This document shows, piece by piece, positions 43,596 through 53,262 of a stretch of DNA of 64,000 nt (the first letter of the stretch is position 1; each line of letters begins with the position of its first letter). The notes below the pieces were generated by a model that saw nothing but the letters and a program-made list of their open reading frames with translations, searched no databases and was not told the origin of the DNA. Source of the DNA: Anaerolineales bacterium UBA5195 (GTDB lineage: Bacteria > Chloroflexota > Anaerolineae > Anaerolineales > Villigracilaceae); the NCBI GenBank assembly GCA_002412925.1, contig DHVZ01000053.1, positions 27,145 through 91,144 on the forward strand, written 5' to 3'. A program made the position numbers and the translations under genes.

Positions 43596-44722
43596 AAAAA
43601 TTCATCAAAATCCTGGTTGCGGATGACGACCCGCTCATTGTGGCTGCCACCCGGCGCGTCCTGGAATCTGCCGGGTATACCGTCTTCAGCGCACAGGATG
43701 GAGAGGTAGCCCTCGAAGCGACCCGCGCCCAGCATCCAGACTTGCTGCTGCTGGATGTCAACATGCCAAAAATGGACGGCTTCGAAGTTTGCCGCCAGAT
43801 CAAGGCCGACCCGGCCCTGGCAGGGACTTTTATTATTATCATGTCCAGTACCTATACTGATAGTGACAGCCAGGTGAACGGGCTGAATTTGGGCGCAGAT
43901 GGCTATCTTCCCCGGCCGATTGCCAACCGCGAACTGCTGGCGCGTGTGGAGGCCATGCTCAGAATCCAGGCTGCCGAGCAGGTCATCAAGAAATATTCCG
44001 AGTCGCTCGAAGAATTGGTGGCAGAACGCACCCGCGAATTGCGCGAGGCCGAGGAACAGCTTGTGCGCCAGGCAAAACTGGCCGTTCTCGGCCAAATGGC
44101 GGGCAGCGTGGGGCATGAACTGCGCAATCCGCTGGCGGTCATCAAAAACGCGGTCTATTTCCTGAAGCTGGTCCAACCCGAGGCGGATGAAACTATCAAG
44201 GAATACCTGGCCCTGATTGAAAAGGAAACCGGCAACGCCGAAAAAATTATTACCGACCTGCTCGATTTTGCCCGCCTCCAGCCGAGTCAGCGTGAGGCGG
44301 TTTGCATTCCAGAACTGGTGGAACGCGTTTTGCGGCGCTACCCGGCGCCGGATTCGGTCAAGGTGACGCTCGACCTCCCTCCAGATCTGCCCGGTGTGAA
44401 TGTCGATCCCCGACAGATGGAACAGGTCTTCGGCAACCTGGCGCTGAATGCCTGCCAGGCAATGGAAAATGGCGGGCAATTGACCATTTTCGCTGCAATG
44501 GAGGGGGAATCGGTCAAGATTTCCGTCCAGGACAGCGGAACGGGCATCCCGCCCGAAAACATGCCCAAGCTTTTTGAGCCGCTTTTCACCACGAAACCCA
44601 CAGGGATCGGGCTAGGCCTACCAGTTTGCAAAAACCTGGTGGAGGCCAACGGCGGGCGCATCGAGGTCGAGAGCGAGCCGGGAATTGGCAGCACCTTCAA
44701 GGTTTGGTTACCCAGATTATAG
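43592..44722 (+). CDS. Receiver-histidine kinase fusion
   Basis: A 376-residue protein with an N-terminal receiver (Asp55 in LLLLDVNMPKMDG), a coiled coil (about 128-165), the HisKA box GHELRNPLAV (His175) and HATPase (NLALNACQAM, GTGIPPEN, GIGLGLPV). The conserved receiver Lys is Arg (YLPRPI). The ATG overlaps the previous stop. Its receiver could take phosphate from the preceding kinase, making a relay in which kinase activity is set by phosphorylation. It is the first of five similar kinase cores in tandem. Confidence 0.9.
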   Translation: MKKFIKILVADDDPLIVAATRRVLESAGYTVFSAQDGEVALEATRAQHPDLLLLDVNMPKMDGFEVCRQIKADPALAGTFIIIMSSTYTDSDSQVNGLNLGADGYLPRPIANRELLARVEAMLRIQAAEQVIKKYSESLEELVAERTRELREAEEQLVRQAKLAVLGQMAGSVGHELRNPLAVIKNAVYFLKLVQPEADETIKEYLALIEKETGNAEKIITDLLDFARLQPSQREAVCIPELVERVLRRYPAPDSVKVTLDLPPDLPGVNVDPRQMEQVFGNLALNACQAMENGGQLTIFAAMEGESVKISVQDSGTGIPPENMPKLFEPLFTTKPTGIGLGLPVCKNLVEANGGRIEVESEPGIGSTFKVWLPRL

Positions 44723-44755
44723 CCAACAGCCAGGCTCCTGGCAGGCGAGGCAAAC

Positions 44756-47700
44756 ATGAATTCCCAATCCAAAATACTGGTGGTCGATCATGACCAGACT
44801 CTCTTGAGCGCCACCCGGCAGGTGCTGGAGTCGGCTGGCTATCAGACCTTTCAAGCCTTGAGCGGTGAAGATGTGCTCAGCATTGTACAGGAAGCCCGGC
44901 CAGACCTGGTGCTGCTGGATGTGAACCTGGACAAGCTGGACGGCTTCGAGGTCTGCCGCCGGATCAAAACGGACCCGTCCCTGGTTGGAACTTATCTGGT
45001 CATTCTTTCGAAGAGCTATACCGATCCAGATAGCCGCGCGCAAGGGTTGGAACTGGGCGCGGATGACTATCTTGTCCGGCCAATTGCCAACCGCGAATTG
45101 TTGGTGCGCGTGCGGGCTTGCCTGCGCGCCCAGGCTGCCGAGCGCGACTTGCAGGCCAGCGAGAAACGTTTTCGCGCCTTGATCGAAAACAGCAGCGCTG
45201 CCATCACCCTGCTGGATGCCAATGGAATAGCCATCTATGATAGCCCGGCAGCTCCCGGAATGCTGGGCTATGCCCCTGTAGATTGGATTGGGCGCGATGT
45301 ATTTTCGCTAATCCATCCCGAGGATTTGCCAAGGAACCGGGAACTTTTCCAGGAGCTTGTCAAAACACCCGGTGCTTGCGTTAACAACATCTTCCGCGTG
45401 CAGCATAAAAGCGGAGCGTGGTTATGGCTCGAAATGGTCGCGACCAATCTACTCTGCGAACCGGGCGTGAACGCAATTGTCCTGAATTACCGCGATATCA
45501 CCAGGCGCAAACAGGCTGAGGATGCCTTGCGCGAAAGCGAAGACAAGTTCAAGTATCTTTTTGACCATTCCGTGCTCGGAAAATCGATCACCCAGATTGG
45601 CGGTGAAATCAACGTCAACCAGGCTTTTTGCGAGCTGCTGGGCTACTCCGCTGAAGAACTCAAAAACCGGAAGTGGCAGGAGATTTCTCACCCCGATGAT
45701 CTGGAATTAACCCAAACGGAAATCAACACACTCCTTTCGGGCCAGAGAGAGTCAACCCGTTTTATCAAGCGCTTTATTCACAAGAACGGCTCAGTCATTT
45801 GGGTAGAAATGGCCTCCGCTCTGCGCCGCGATGCGGATGGCAAACCGCTCTATTTCATGACCTCGATCCATGATATTTCTGCCCGCAAGCAAGCCGAGCA
45901 GGCCATGCAGGCCAGCAACGCCTATCTGCAAGCCGTGCTTGACTCGGTCACAGACGCCCTCTTTGTGGATGACGCCGAGACCGGCCAGATCATCGATGTC
46001 AACCAGGGCATGTGCGCCATGTATGGCTACTCGCGCGCCGAAGCCCTGCGCACCCCGATTGGCGCCCTGAGCCAGGGAGAGCCGCCTTATTCGCAGGCTG
46101 AGGCGCTCGCGTGGCTGCAAAAAGCCCGTGAAATTGGGCCGCAAACCTTCGAATGGCGGGCCAGGCGCAAGGACGACCAGCTTTTCTGGGCAGAGGTCAA
46201 CATTCGTTTTGTAGTTATCGATGGTCAGAATCGCTTTGTGGTCGTGGTGCGCGATATCTCTGAGCGCAAGCGCGCCGAAGAAGCCTTGCGGGATGCCAAG
46301 GATTATTCGGAAAACCTGATCAAAACCGCCAACACCATGGTGGTGGGCATGGACCTTGGCGGAAACATCACGGTCTTTAACCAGGCTGCCGAAGCCATCA
46401 CCGGCTATGCCCGTTCCGAACTACAGAATCGAAACTGGTTCGAGGTGATTACGCCCAAAGACCGTTACCCGCAGGTTTGGGCCATCTTTGAAAAACTGAC
46501 CGGCGGCGGCCTGCCCAAGTATTTCGAGAATCTGATCCTGACGAAGACTGGCGAGGAGCGCTATATCGTCTGGCAAAACAACGTAGTCTTTGAGAAAGGC
46601 AGGATCGCGGGAACCATCTCCTTCGGCATGGACATCACCGAGCGAAAGCAGGCGGAAGAGAAGTTGCGCGAAAGCCTCGCCCTGCTGCGAATTGCAGAAG
46701 AGACTGCCAAATTGGGCGGATGGAGTGTCAATCTCGAAACGAATCGCGTGACCTGGTCTGATCAGACCGCGGCCATCCACGAAGCCCCGGCCGGGTTTTC
46801 GCCGTCGCTTGAGGATGGGCTCAATTTCTATGCGCCTGAGTGGCGCGAGAAAATTACCAAAGTATTTGGCGATTGCGCCCGAAGCGGCATCTCTTACAAT
46901 GAGGAATTGGAGATTATCATTGCCGGGGGCAAACGGGTTTGGGTGCAGACGATCGGGGAAGCCGTTCGAGATGAGCAGGGAAAGATTATCAAGGTTCATG
47001 GCGCCTTTCAAGACATCACCCAACGCAAGCGGGTTGAGGCTGCGCTCGAAGAGTCCAGGCGGTTGTTTCAATCCCTGATTGAAAGTTTGCCACAGAATAT
47101 TTACGCCAAGGATCTTTCGGGCCGGTTTATTTTTGCCAACCAGCGTTATTGTGCCACTCAGGGCAAACGGTTGGAAGAAGTGATCGGCAAAACGGATCTG
47201 GATCTGCACCCCTCTGAATTTGCCGAGAAATATCGCCGGGATGATCTGCGCGTTTGCGAGAGCGGGCAGACCATTGATATCGAAGAAGAACATCAACCAC
47301 TGGGCGGGGAAAAATCCTACGTGGAAGTCATCAAGGCCCCGCTTTACGATGCCAACGGGCAACCCTCCGGTGTCCTGGGGATTTTCTGGGATATCACCGA
47401 GCGCAAACGGGCCGAAGAGATGCTGAATACAGAGCGGAATCTCCTGCGGACGTTGATTGATAACCTGCCCGACCGCATCTATGTGAAAGATATGCAGGGG
47501 CGCAAAACCCTTTCCAATACCGCCGACTGGCAAGCCTCGGGTGGAAAAACGCTAGAAGAGGTCATCGGAAAGCCAGATTCTGCCGTGTATCCGCCCGAAT
47601 TGGCGGCCCAATTTGGGGCCGACGATCAGGCTGTCATGGATTCGGGAAACCCCATCATCAATCGTGAAGAACCCGGGTTGGACATAGCGGGCAACCCGGT

Positions 47701-48565
47701 CTGGGTCTTGTCTACCAAGGTGGCCCTGCGAAACATGGAAGGAGAAATCCTGGGGATGGTTGGGATTGGGCGCGATATCACCGAGCGCAAGCTGGCCGAG
47801 GATGAAATCCGCAAACTCAACGCCGAACTGGAAGCCCGTGTTGAGGCGCGCACCCGCGAACTGCACGAAGCCCAGGAAAAACTCGTCCGCCAGGAAAAGC
47901 TGGCTGTGCTCGGCCAACTGGCCGGGGGCGTCGGGCACGAACTGCGCAACCCGCTGGGTGTCATCAACAACGCCCTCTATTTCCTGCGCCTGATCCAGCC
48001 GGAGGCAGATGAAACGGTCAAGGAATACCTGGGCATTATCGAGACCGAAACCCACAATGCCGATAAAATCATCGGCGACTTGCTCGATTTCTCGCGGATC
48101 AAATCGGTGGACCTGGAGCCGGTGGCTGTCTCTGGGTTAATCCAGCGCACGCTGGAACGTTTCCCGGCCCCGAAAAGTGTGCGGGTGAGGCTCAACCTGC
48201 CCAGGAATCTGCCCGCCGTTTATGTTGACCCGCGTCAGATGACCCAGGTGCTTGGGAACCTGGTGCTGAATGCCTGCCAGTCCATGCCGGCTGGCGGAGA
48301 GCTGACCATCTCTGCCAGGAAAAAGGGCAAGCTGGTGGCAATTTCCGTCCGGGATACTGGCGTGGGCATTACCCCCGAAAACATGAAAAAACTGTTCGAG
48401 CCGCTCTTTACCACCAAGCCCAAAGGCATCGGGCTGGGGCTGGCGGTCAGCAAAAAGCTGATCGAGGCCAATGGCGGGCAGATCGAGGCCGAGAGCGAAG
48501 CGGGCGTGGGAACCACCTTCACGCTGAGCCTGCCGGCTTCTGGAGAAGGAGAAAGGCATGAATAG
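44756..48565 (+). CDS. Receiver-7xPAS-histidine kinase
   Basis: A 1269-residue soluble kinase. An N-terminal receiver (Asp55 in LVLLDVNLDKLDG; Lys replaced by Arg in YLVRPI) is followed by seven PAS units, each closed by an ITxRK/ISxRK-type junction. The last PAS leads through a coiled coil to GHELRNPLGV (His1061) and HATPase (NACQSM, DTGVGIT, GIGLGLAV). No membrane helix is seen, so signals are cytoplasmic (redox, ligands or light). It resembles its neighbours in the kinase core, pointing to tandem duplication. It overlaps the next gene by eight bases. Confidence 0.9.
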   Translation: MNSQSKILVVDHDQTLLSATRQVLESAGYQTFQALSGEDVLSIVQEARPDLVLLDVNLDKLDGFEVCRRIKTDPSLVGTYLVILSKSYTDPDSRAQGLELGADDYLVRPIANRELLVRVRACLRAQAAERDLQASEKRFRALIENSSAAITLLDANGIAIYDSPAAPGMLGYAPVDWIGRDVFSLIHPEDLPRNRELFQELVKTPGACVNNIFRVQHKSGAWLWLEMVATNLLCEPGVNAIVLNYRDITRRKQAEDALRESEDKFKYLFDHSVLGKSITQIGGEINVNQAFCELLGYSAEELKNRKWQEISHPDDLELTQTEINTLLSGQRESTRFIKRFIHKNGSVIWVEMASALRRDADGKPLYFMTSIHDISARKQAEQAMQASNAYLQAVLDSVTDALFVDDAETGQIIDVNQGMCAMYGYSRAEALRTPIGALSQGEPPYSQAEALAWLQKAREIGPQTFEWRARRKDDQLFWAEVNIRFVVIDGQNRFVVVVRDISERKRAEEALRDAKDYSENLIKTANTMVVGMDLGGNITVFNQAAEAITGYARSELQNRNWFEVITPKDRYPQVWAIFEKLTGGGLPKYFENLILTKTGEERYIVWQNNVVFEKGRIAGTISFGMDITERKQAEEKLRESLALLRIAEETAKLGGWSVNLETNRVTWSDQTAAIHEAPAGFSPSLEDGLNFYAPEWREKITKVFGDCARSGISYNEELEIIIAGGKRVWVQTIGEAVRDEQGKIIKVHGAFQDITQRKRVEAALEESRRLFQSLIESLPQNIYAKDLSGRFIFANQRYCATQGKRLEEVIGKTDLDLHPSEFAEKYRRDDLRVCESGQTIDIEEEHQPLGGEKSYVEVIKAPLYDANGQPSGVLGIFWDITERKRAEEMLNTERNLLRTLIDNLPDRIYVKDMQGRKTLSNTADWQASGGKTLEEVIGKPDSAVYPPELAAQFGADDQAVMDSGNPIINREEPGLDIAGNPVWVLSTKVALRNMEGEILGMVGIGRDITERKLAEDEIRKLNAELEARVEARTRELHEAQEKLVRQEKLAVLGQLAGGVGHELRNPLGVINNALYFLRLIQPEADETVKEYLGIIETETHNADKIIGDLLDFSRIKSVDLEPVAVSGLIQRTLERFPAPKSVRVRLNLPRNLPAVYVDPRQMTQVLGNLVLNACQSMPAGGELTISARKKGKLVAISVRDTGVGITPENMKKLFEPLFTTKPKGIGLGLAVSKKLIEANGGQIEAESEAGVGTTFTLSLPASGEGERHE

Positions 48566-51275
48566 TGAAACCCTGATGGGTATGATCAGCAATGCAGCCT
48601 TCCTGCTGGCACTGGCCGTTTTGTATGATGCCCTGCCGCTTCAAAAAAGCCCCCGCCGCCAGGCCTTGAAAATCTTGATCGGGGTCTTGATTGGTTTGAT
48701 CGGCATGGCGGTCATGTTGACTCCCTGGCGCTTTTCAGAAGGAGTCATCTTTGATACGCGTTCGATCTTGCTCAGCCTGACCGGATATTTCTTTGGCTTT
48801 TGGCCCACATTGATTGCCACCTTAATGACCGGCGCCCTGAGGGTTTTCCAGGGCGGTTCGGGCGCGCTGATGGGTGTCTCTGTCATCCTGACCTCTTCTG
48901 GCCTGGGACTGGCCTGGCGCTACCTCCTGCGATCTGAAAATCAAAGCCCTCGCTGGTACGAATTTTATGGGTTTGGCATTCTGGTTCACCTCGCCATGCT
49001 TTTATGGACCTTTGCCCTGCCGCGCGAGATCAATTTCATCGTTCTGAAGCAAATCGCGTTGCCGGTTATTTTAATTTACCCGCTTGGAACTGTACTGCTT
49101 GGGCTGCTCCTGACCCGCCAGCGCCAGCGCAACCACTGGGAAGCTGAACTGCGCCACGAGCGCGACCTGTTGGCGCGCATCTCTGAAACCAGCCTGGATG
49201 CCATTCTGCTGACCGCTCCCGATGGAAGCATTTATACAGCCAACCCGGCGGCCTGCCAAATGTTTGGGCGCAGCGAGGCAGAAATTATCGCGGTTGGGCG
49301 AAACGGGATTTTGGATCTCTCTGACCCGCGCCTGCCGCTGGCCCTGGAGGAGCGCGCCCGCACCGGCCGTTTCAGCGGTGAGCTGACCTTCATTCGCAGG
49401 GATGGTCAGAAATTCCCTGGGGAAGTTGCCAGTGCGCTCTTCAAGGCTCCCGCCGGGTATGACCGGACGAGTATGATCATCCGTGACATTACCGAACGCA
49501 AGCAGGCTGAGGAAAATTTACGCCGCCGCACCCACGAGGCCGAGACTTTGCAGCAGGCCGCCGCCTCCCTCGCCTCCAGCCTGGATCTCAACCTTGTGCT
49601 CGACAGCCTGCTCAGTCAACTGGCCCAGGTGGTCGAGTACGATAGCGCCACCGTTTTTCTCCTGCAAAACGAGCGCCTGCTGGCCATGGCCGGGCGGGGC
49701 CTGCCCTTCCCTGAAAAAGTCATTGGTCAGCAGTTCCCGGCCAGTAATGAATTATTCGAGGCGATGCGAAAAACGGGCCGCCCGCTGATCCTTTCGGATG
49801 TTCAAAAAGACCCGCGTTTTCAGAATTGGGGAGGGGCGGATCAGATCCATGGCTGGATGGGTGTTCCGCTGGTGGTGCATGGCGAACTCATCGGGCGCTT
49901 GACCATTGACAGCCGCAAGGTGGATGCCTATGACGACACGCATGCCAAACTGGCTTTGGCTTTTGCCAACCAGGCTGCGATTGCCATCCAGAATGCCCGC
50001 CTGTATGAGCAGGCCCAGCGCGAGATTGCTGAGCGCAAACAAGCGGAGGAGTCGCTGCGTGTCAGTGAGGCTTTTGGCAAGGCCATCCTCGAGCACTCCC
50101 CGCTTGGAATTTCGGTGCGCAGTCGAACAGGCGGTCTGATTTCCGCAAACGAAGCCTGGCGAAAAATCTGGGGTATGTCTGAAGCGCTTTTCCAGGAAGA
50201 CCTCGCCAGCCAGAAACCGTCGCTCAACTTTGATGAGCGCGATGATTACCTGAAAGCCCATCACGCTGATCTGCGCCGGGTCTATCAGCAGGGCGGGCAC
50301 CTGCATTTACCGACGCTGGAGGTTGGCCGTCCCAGGCCGGGCGGCGCGAGATGGATTTCCCAGCATTTTTATGCCCTCCAGGATGCAGATGGGCAAGTGG
50401 ACAAAGTTGTCATTTTGACCGAGGATATCACCCAGCGCAAACAGGCCGAAGAAGATCTGAAAGAATATAACACCCGCCTCGAAGCCGCTGTCGAAGCGCG
50501 CACGAGTGAACTGCGCGAGACCCAGGAGCAGCTTGTCCGCCAGGAAAAGCTCGCCGTGCTTGGACAACTGGCCGGGAGCGTGGGCCATGAACTGCGCAAC
50601 CCGCTCGGCATCATCAATAATGCGATTTACTACCTGCGCCTGGTCCAACCGAATGCAGATGAAACGGTCAGGGAATACCTGGGCATCATCGAAACCGAGA
50701 CCCACACTGCCGATAAAATCATCAGCGACCTGCTTGATTTCTCGCGGATCAAGTCGGTGGACCTGGAGCCGGTGCATGTCTCTGATTTGATCGGGCGGAC
50801 ACTGGAACGCTACCCGGTTCCCGAAACGGTCCAATTGACCCTGAACCTGCCCGAAAACCTGCCCAAGCTCTACGTTGACCCGCGCCAGATGGCGCAGGTG
50901 CTCGGGAACCTGGTGGTCAATGCCTGCCAGGCGATGGTTTCGACAGGCTCAACCACCGGGGTTTCGACCCCCTCAAGGGGGCAAGCAGGCTTAGCCACCG
51001 ATGTGTCCAAAGGCGGGGATTTAACCCTCTTCGCCAGGAAAAAAGGCAAAATGGTGGCAATTTCCGTCCGGGATAGCGGGGTGGGCATCCCGCCTGAAAA
51101 CATGCAGAAACTCTTCGAGCCGCTTTTCACCACCAAGCCCAAAGGCATCGGGCTGGGGCTGGCCGTCAGCCAGAAGCTGGTCGAAGCCAACGGCGGCAGG
51201 ATCGAGGTTGAGAGCGAAGTGGGCGTTGGAACCACCCTCACGGTTTATTTGCCGATTTCAAGGGAGCTGGAATGA
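48558..51275 (+). CDS. Membrane histidine kinase: 5TM-LYT, PAS, GAF, PAS, kinase core
   Basis: A 905-residue kinase. Residues 1-195 form a LytS-type 5TMR sensor (TPWRFSEGVIFDTRSILLSLTG and GGSGALMGV are hallmarks). PAS lies at about 205-315, GAF at about 325-490 (FLLQNERLLAMAGRG, GVPLVVHGELIG), a second PAS at 500-635, then HisKA (His677 in GHELRNPLG) and HATPase. Between the N box (NACQAM) and the next strand, about 24 residues (VSTGSTTGVSTPSRGQAG and on) come from an inserted repeat. Input may be membrane state or a cell-wall signal. Confidence 0.9.
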   Translation: MNSETLMGMISNAAFLLALAVLYDALPLQKSPRRQALKILIGVLIGLIGMAVMLTPWRFSEGVIFDTRSILLSLTGYFFGFWPTLIATLMTGALRVFQGGSGALMGVSVILTSSGLGLAWRYLLRSENQSPRWYEFYGFGILVHLAMLLWTFALPREINFIVLKQIALPVILIYPLGTVLLGLLLTRQRQRNHWEAELRHERDLLARISETSLDAILLTAPDGSIYTANPAACQMFGRSEAEIIAVGRNGILDLSDPRLPLALEERARTGRFSGELTFIRRDGQKFPGEVASALFKAPAGYDRTSMIIRDITERKQAEENLRRRTHEAETLQQAAASLASSLDLNLVLDSLLSQLAQVVEYDSATVFLLQNERLLAMAGRGLPFPEKVIGQQFPASNELFEAMRKTGRPLILSDVQKDPRFQNWGGADQIHGWMGVPLVVHGELIGRLTIDSRKVDAYDDTHAKLALAFANQAAIAIQNARLYEQAQREIAERKQAEESLRVSEAFGKAILEHSPLGISVRSRTGGLISANEAWRKIWGMSEALFQEDLASQKPSLNFDERDDYLKAHHADLRRVYQQGGHLHLPTLEVGRPRPGGARWISQHFYALQDADGQVDKVVILTEDITQRKQAEEDLKEYNTRLEAAVEARTSELRETQEQLVRQEKLAVLGQLAGSVGHELRNPLGIINNAIYYLRLVQPNADETVREYLGIIETETHTADKIISDLLDFSRIKSVDLEPVHVSDLIGRTLERYPVPETVQLTLNLPENLPKLYVDPRQMAQVLGNLVVNACQAMVSTGSTTGVSTPSRGQAGLATDVSKGGDLTLFARKKGKMVAISVRDSGVGIPPENMQKLFEPLFTTKPKGIGLGLAVSQKLVEANGGRIEVESEVGVGTTLTVYLPISRELE
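50931..50990. repeat. REP-like repeat inside a kinase gene (copy 1)
   Basis: GTTTCGACAGGCTCAACCAC, then CGGGGTTTCGACCCCCTCAA and GGGGGCA, with the inner hairpin CCCCCTCAAGGGGG. It is nearly identical to 56247-56306 and lies at the same place in a paralogous gene, in frame. Confidence 0.8.
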
Positions 51276-53098
51276 ATCAAATAAAATTTCCCGAGGCTTT
51301 GCAAGAGGTCTTTATGAAAGCATACAGGCAGTATCCGTTACGGGTGGCATGCCTATATGCACTTTTTGGGGGATTGTGGATCATCGGCTCCGATCGACTG
51401 GCAGCCTGGTTGTTTCCTGATCCGCAGTTGTTGTTGCAGGCTAACACTTACAAGGGCTGGTTCTTTATTGCGGTCACGGCCAGCTTGCTCTATTTGGAAC
51501 TGAGCCGGGAATACAGCCGTCTGGAGCGGATAACAGCCGCCCAGCAAGCGAGCGAACAACGTTATCAAACCCTGGCCCGGATTTCTCCGGTTGGGATTTT
51601 TCAGACCGACGCCAAGGCAAGTACCACCTATGTCAACCCAAAATGGTGCGCCATCTCGGGGCTGGCCGCCGATCAGGCACTCGGAGAGGGCTGGCTCGAG
51701 GCGGTTCACCCGGAGGATAGAGAAAAATTAAACCGGGGTTGGCAGACTTCGGCCCAATTGCGCCAGGCCGCTTATTCAGATTATCGTTTTCTACGCCCGG
51801 ATGGAACACTGGCCTGGGTCATGGGACAGGTGCTTCCGGAAATCAATGCTGAGAATGAGATTATCGGGTACGTTGGCACGATTACCGACATCACCGAGCG
51901 CAAGCAGGCCGAAGCCAAGCTGATTGAAAGCCACGAACTGCTGGCAAACCTCGCCCGCCTGGTTCCCGGCGTGATTTACCAATACCGATTAGATCCAGAC
52001 GGGCGTTCCGCGTTTCCTTATTCAAGCCCAGGGATGAATGACATCTATGAAGTGACACCCGCAGAGGTGCAGGCAGATGCCACCCCGGTTTTTGAACGGC
52101 TGCATCCTGAAGATTATGAGCGGGTTGCCAACTTAATCCAGGAATCTGCCCGGACCTTGCAGGAATTCTATTGCGAATTCCGAGTCATGCTTCCGCGGCA
52201 AGGTCTGCGCTGGCGCTGGTCCCAGGCGCACCCGGAGCGAATGGCCGATGGCGGCACCCTCTGGCACGGTATCATTTCAGACATCACCGAAGCCAAACAG
52301 GCACAGGAAAAGATTCAGCAACTGAATGCTGAACTCGAAGAGCGCGTCGAAGCCCGCACCCGTGAACTGCGCGAAGCCCAGGAGCAGCTCATCCAGCAGG
52401 AACGCCTGGCAGTTTTGGGGCGGCTGGCGGGCGGCGTCGGCGAGGAATTGCGCAACCCGCTGGGCGTCATTTCCAACGCGGTTTACTTCCTGAAGATGAT
52501 CCTGCCCAACGCAGATGAGAATGTCAAAGACTATCTGGAAATCCTGGAACATGAAAACCAGGCCGCGACCCAACTGGTCTCTGACCTGCTGAACTTCTCC
52601 AACATCCAGCCCGGGGATCGCCAGCCCGTCCCGGTGGCTGAACTGGCCCGCCAAACCCTGGAAAAGCGCCCGGTTCCGGCAGGTGTGACCGTGAGCCTCG
52701 ATTTCCCGCCAGGCATCCCGCCAGCCTTTGTCGACCCATTCCAGATGGAGCAGGCCTTGGGCAATTTGGTCGTCAATGCCTGCCAGGCCATGCCGGAAGG
52801 CGGAAATTTGACCATCTCGGCCCATCTGCAGGCAGGGATGATGATGGTTGCCCTCAAAGATACCGGGATGGGCATCCTGCCTGAGAATCTGCCCAAGCTT
52901 TTCAAGCCGCTCTTCAGCACCAAGCCGCGCGGCATCGGGCTGGGGCTGGTGATTGCCCAAAAATTGATCGAGGCCAACGGCGGCAGGATCGAGGTTGAGA
53001 GCGAGCCGGGCAAAGGTTCCACCTTCACAGTTTGGCTGCCGGTGAAAAATGGAATCTCATTGCGAGCCGCCGGAGGCGGCGAAGCAATCTCCGATTAA
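51272..53098 (+). CDS. Membrane pseudo-histidine kinase (phospho-acceptor His replaced by Glu)
   Basis: A 608-residue protein with two N-terminal helices (about 26-45 and 60-78), two PAS domains (about 95-215 and 222-350), a coiled coil and a kinase core. The H box reads GEELRNPLGV where the neighbours have GHELRNPLG; Glu391 (codon 52442-52444) takes the place of the phospho-acceptor His. The HATPase part seems intact (NLVVNACQAM, DTGMGIL, GIGLGLVI). It may bind ATP and regulate a partner kinase rather than phosphorylate itself. The last 14 or so residues and the stop come from a repeat element. It overlaps its neighbour (ATGA). Confidence 0.88.
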   Translation: MNQIKFPEALQEVFMKAYRQYPLRVACLYALFGGLWIIGSDRLAAWLFPDPQLLLQANTYKGWFFIAVTASLLYLELSREYSRLERITAAQQASEQRYQTLARISPVGIFQTDAKASTTYVNPKWCAISGLAADQALGEGWLEAVHPEDREKLNRGWQTSAQLRQAAYSDYRFLRPDGTLAWVMGQVLPEINAENEIIGYVGTITDITERKQAEAKLIESHELLANLARLVPGVIYQYRLDPDGRSAFPYSSPGMNDIYEVTPAEVQADATPVFERLHPEDYERVANLIQESARTLQEFYCEFRVMLPRQGLRWRWSQAHPERMADGGTLWHGIISDITEAKQAQEKIQQLNAELEERVEARTRELREAQEQLIQQERLAVLGRLAGGVGEELRNPLGVISNAVYFLKMILPNADENVKDYLEILEHENQAATQLVSDLLNFSNIQPGDRQPVPVAELARQTLEKRPVPAGVTVSLDFPPGIPPAFVDPFQMEQALGNLVVNACQAMPEGGNLTISAHLQAGMMMVALKDTGMGILPENLPKLFKPLFSTKPRGIGLGLVIAQKLIEANGGRIEVESEPGKGSTFTVWLPVKNGISLRAAGGGEAISD

Positions 53099-53174
53099 AC
53101 GGTGAGAACTCCTCGATGGGGTGTACCCATTTAATCGGAGTTCGCCATGCGCCCAGCGCGGGCGCTCGCGATGA
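53057..53174. repeat. MITE-like palindromic element ending the pseudo-kinase gene
   Basis: TCATTGCGAG at 53057-53066 and CTCGCGATGA at 53165-53174 form near-perfect terminal inverted repeats around about 118 bp. Inside are further palindromes (CCGATTAAA with TTTAATCGG, and GCCGCCGGAGGCGGC). The left end codes for the kinase's last residues and its TAA. Confidence 0.6.
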
Positions 53175-53181
53175 CAATATT

Positions 53182-53241
53182 CAGTAGTTCACGAAACATC
53201 TTAAAAAAATCGGAAATTCTCCCAACTTTCGTGAAGTACTG
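53182..53241. repeat. Inverted repeat upstream of 7TM kinase, shared with 57705
   Basis: CAGTAGTTCACGAAA at 53182-53196 is inverted (14 of 15) as TTTCGTGAAGTACTG at 53227-53241, around an A-run. The left arm and the following AAAAAA-CG-AAA-TCTCCC recur at 57705-57755, also ahead of a kinase gene. Confidence 0.5.
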
Positions 53242-53262
53242 ATATTAAATAGAGGCCAACTT

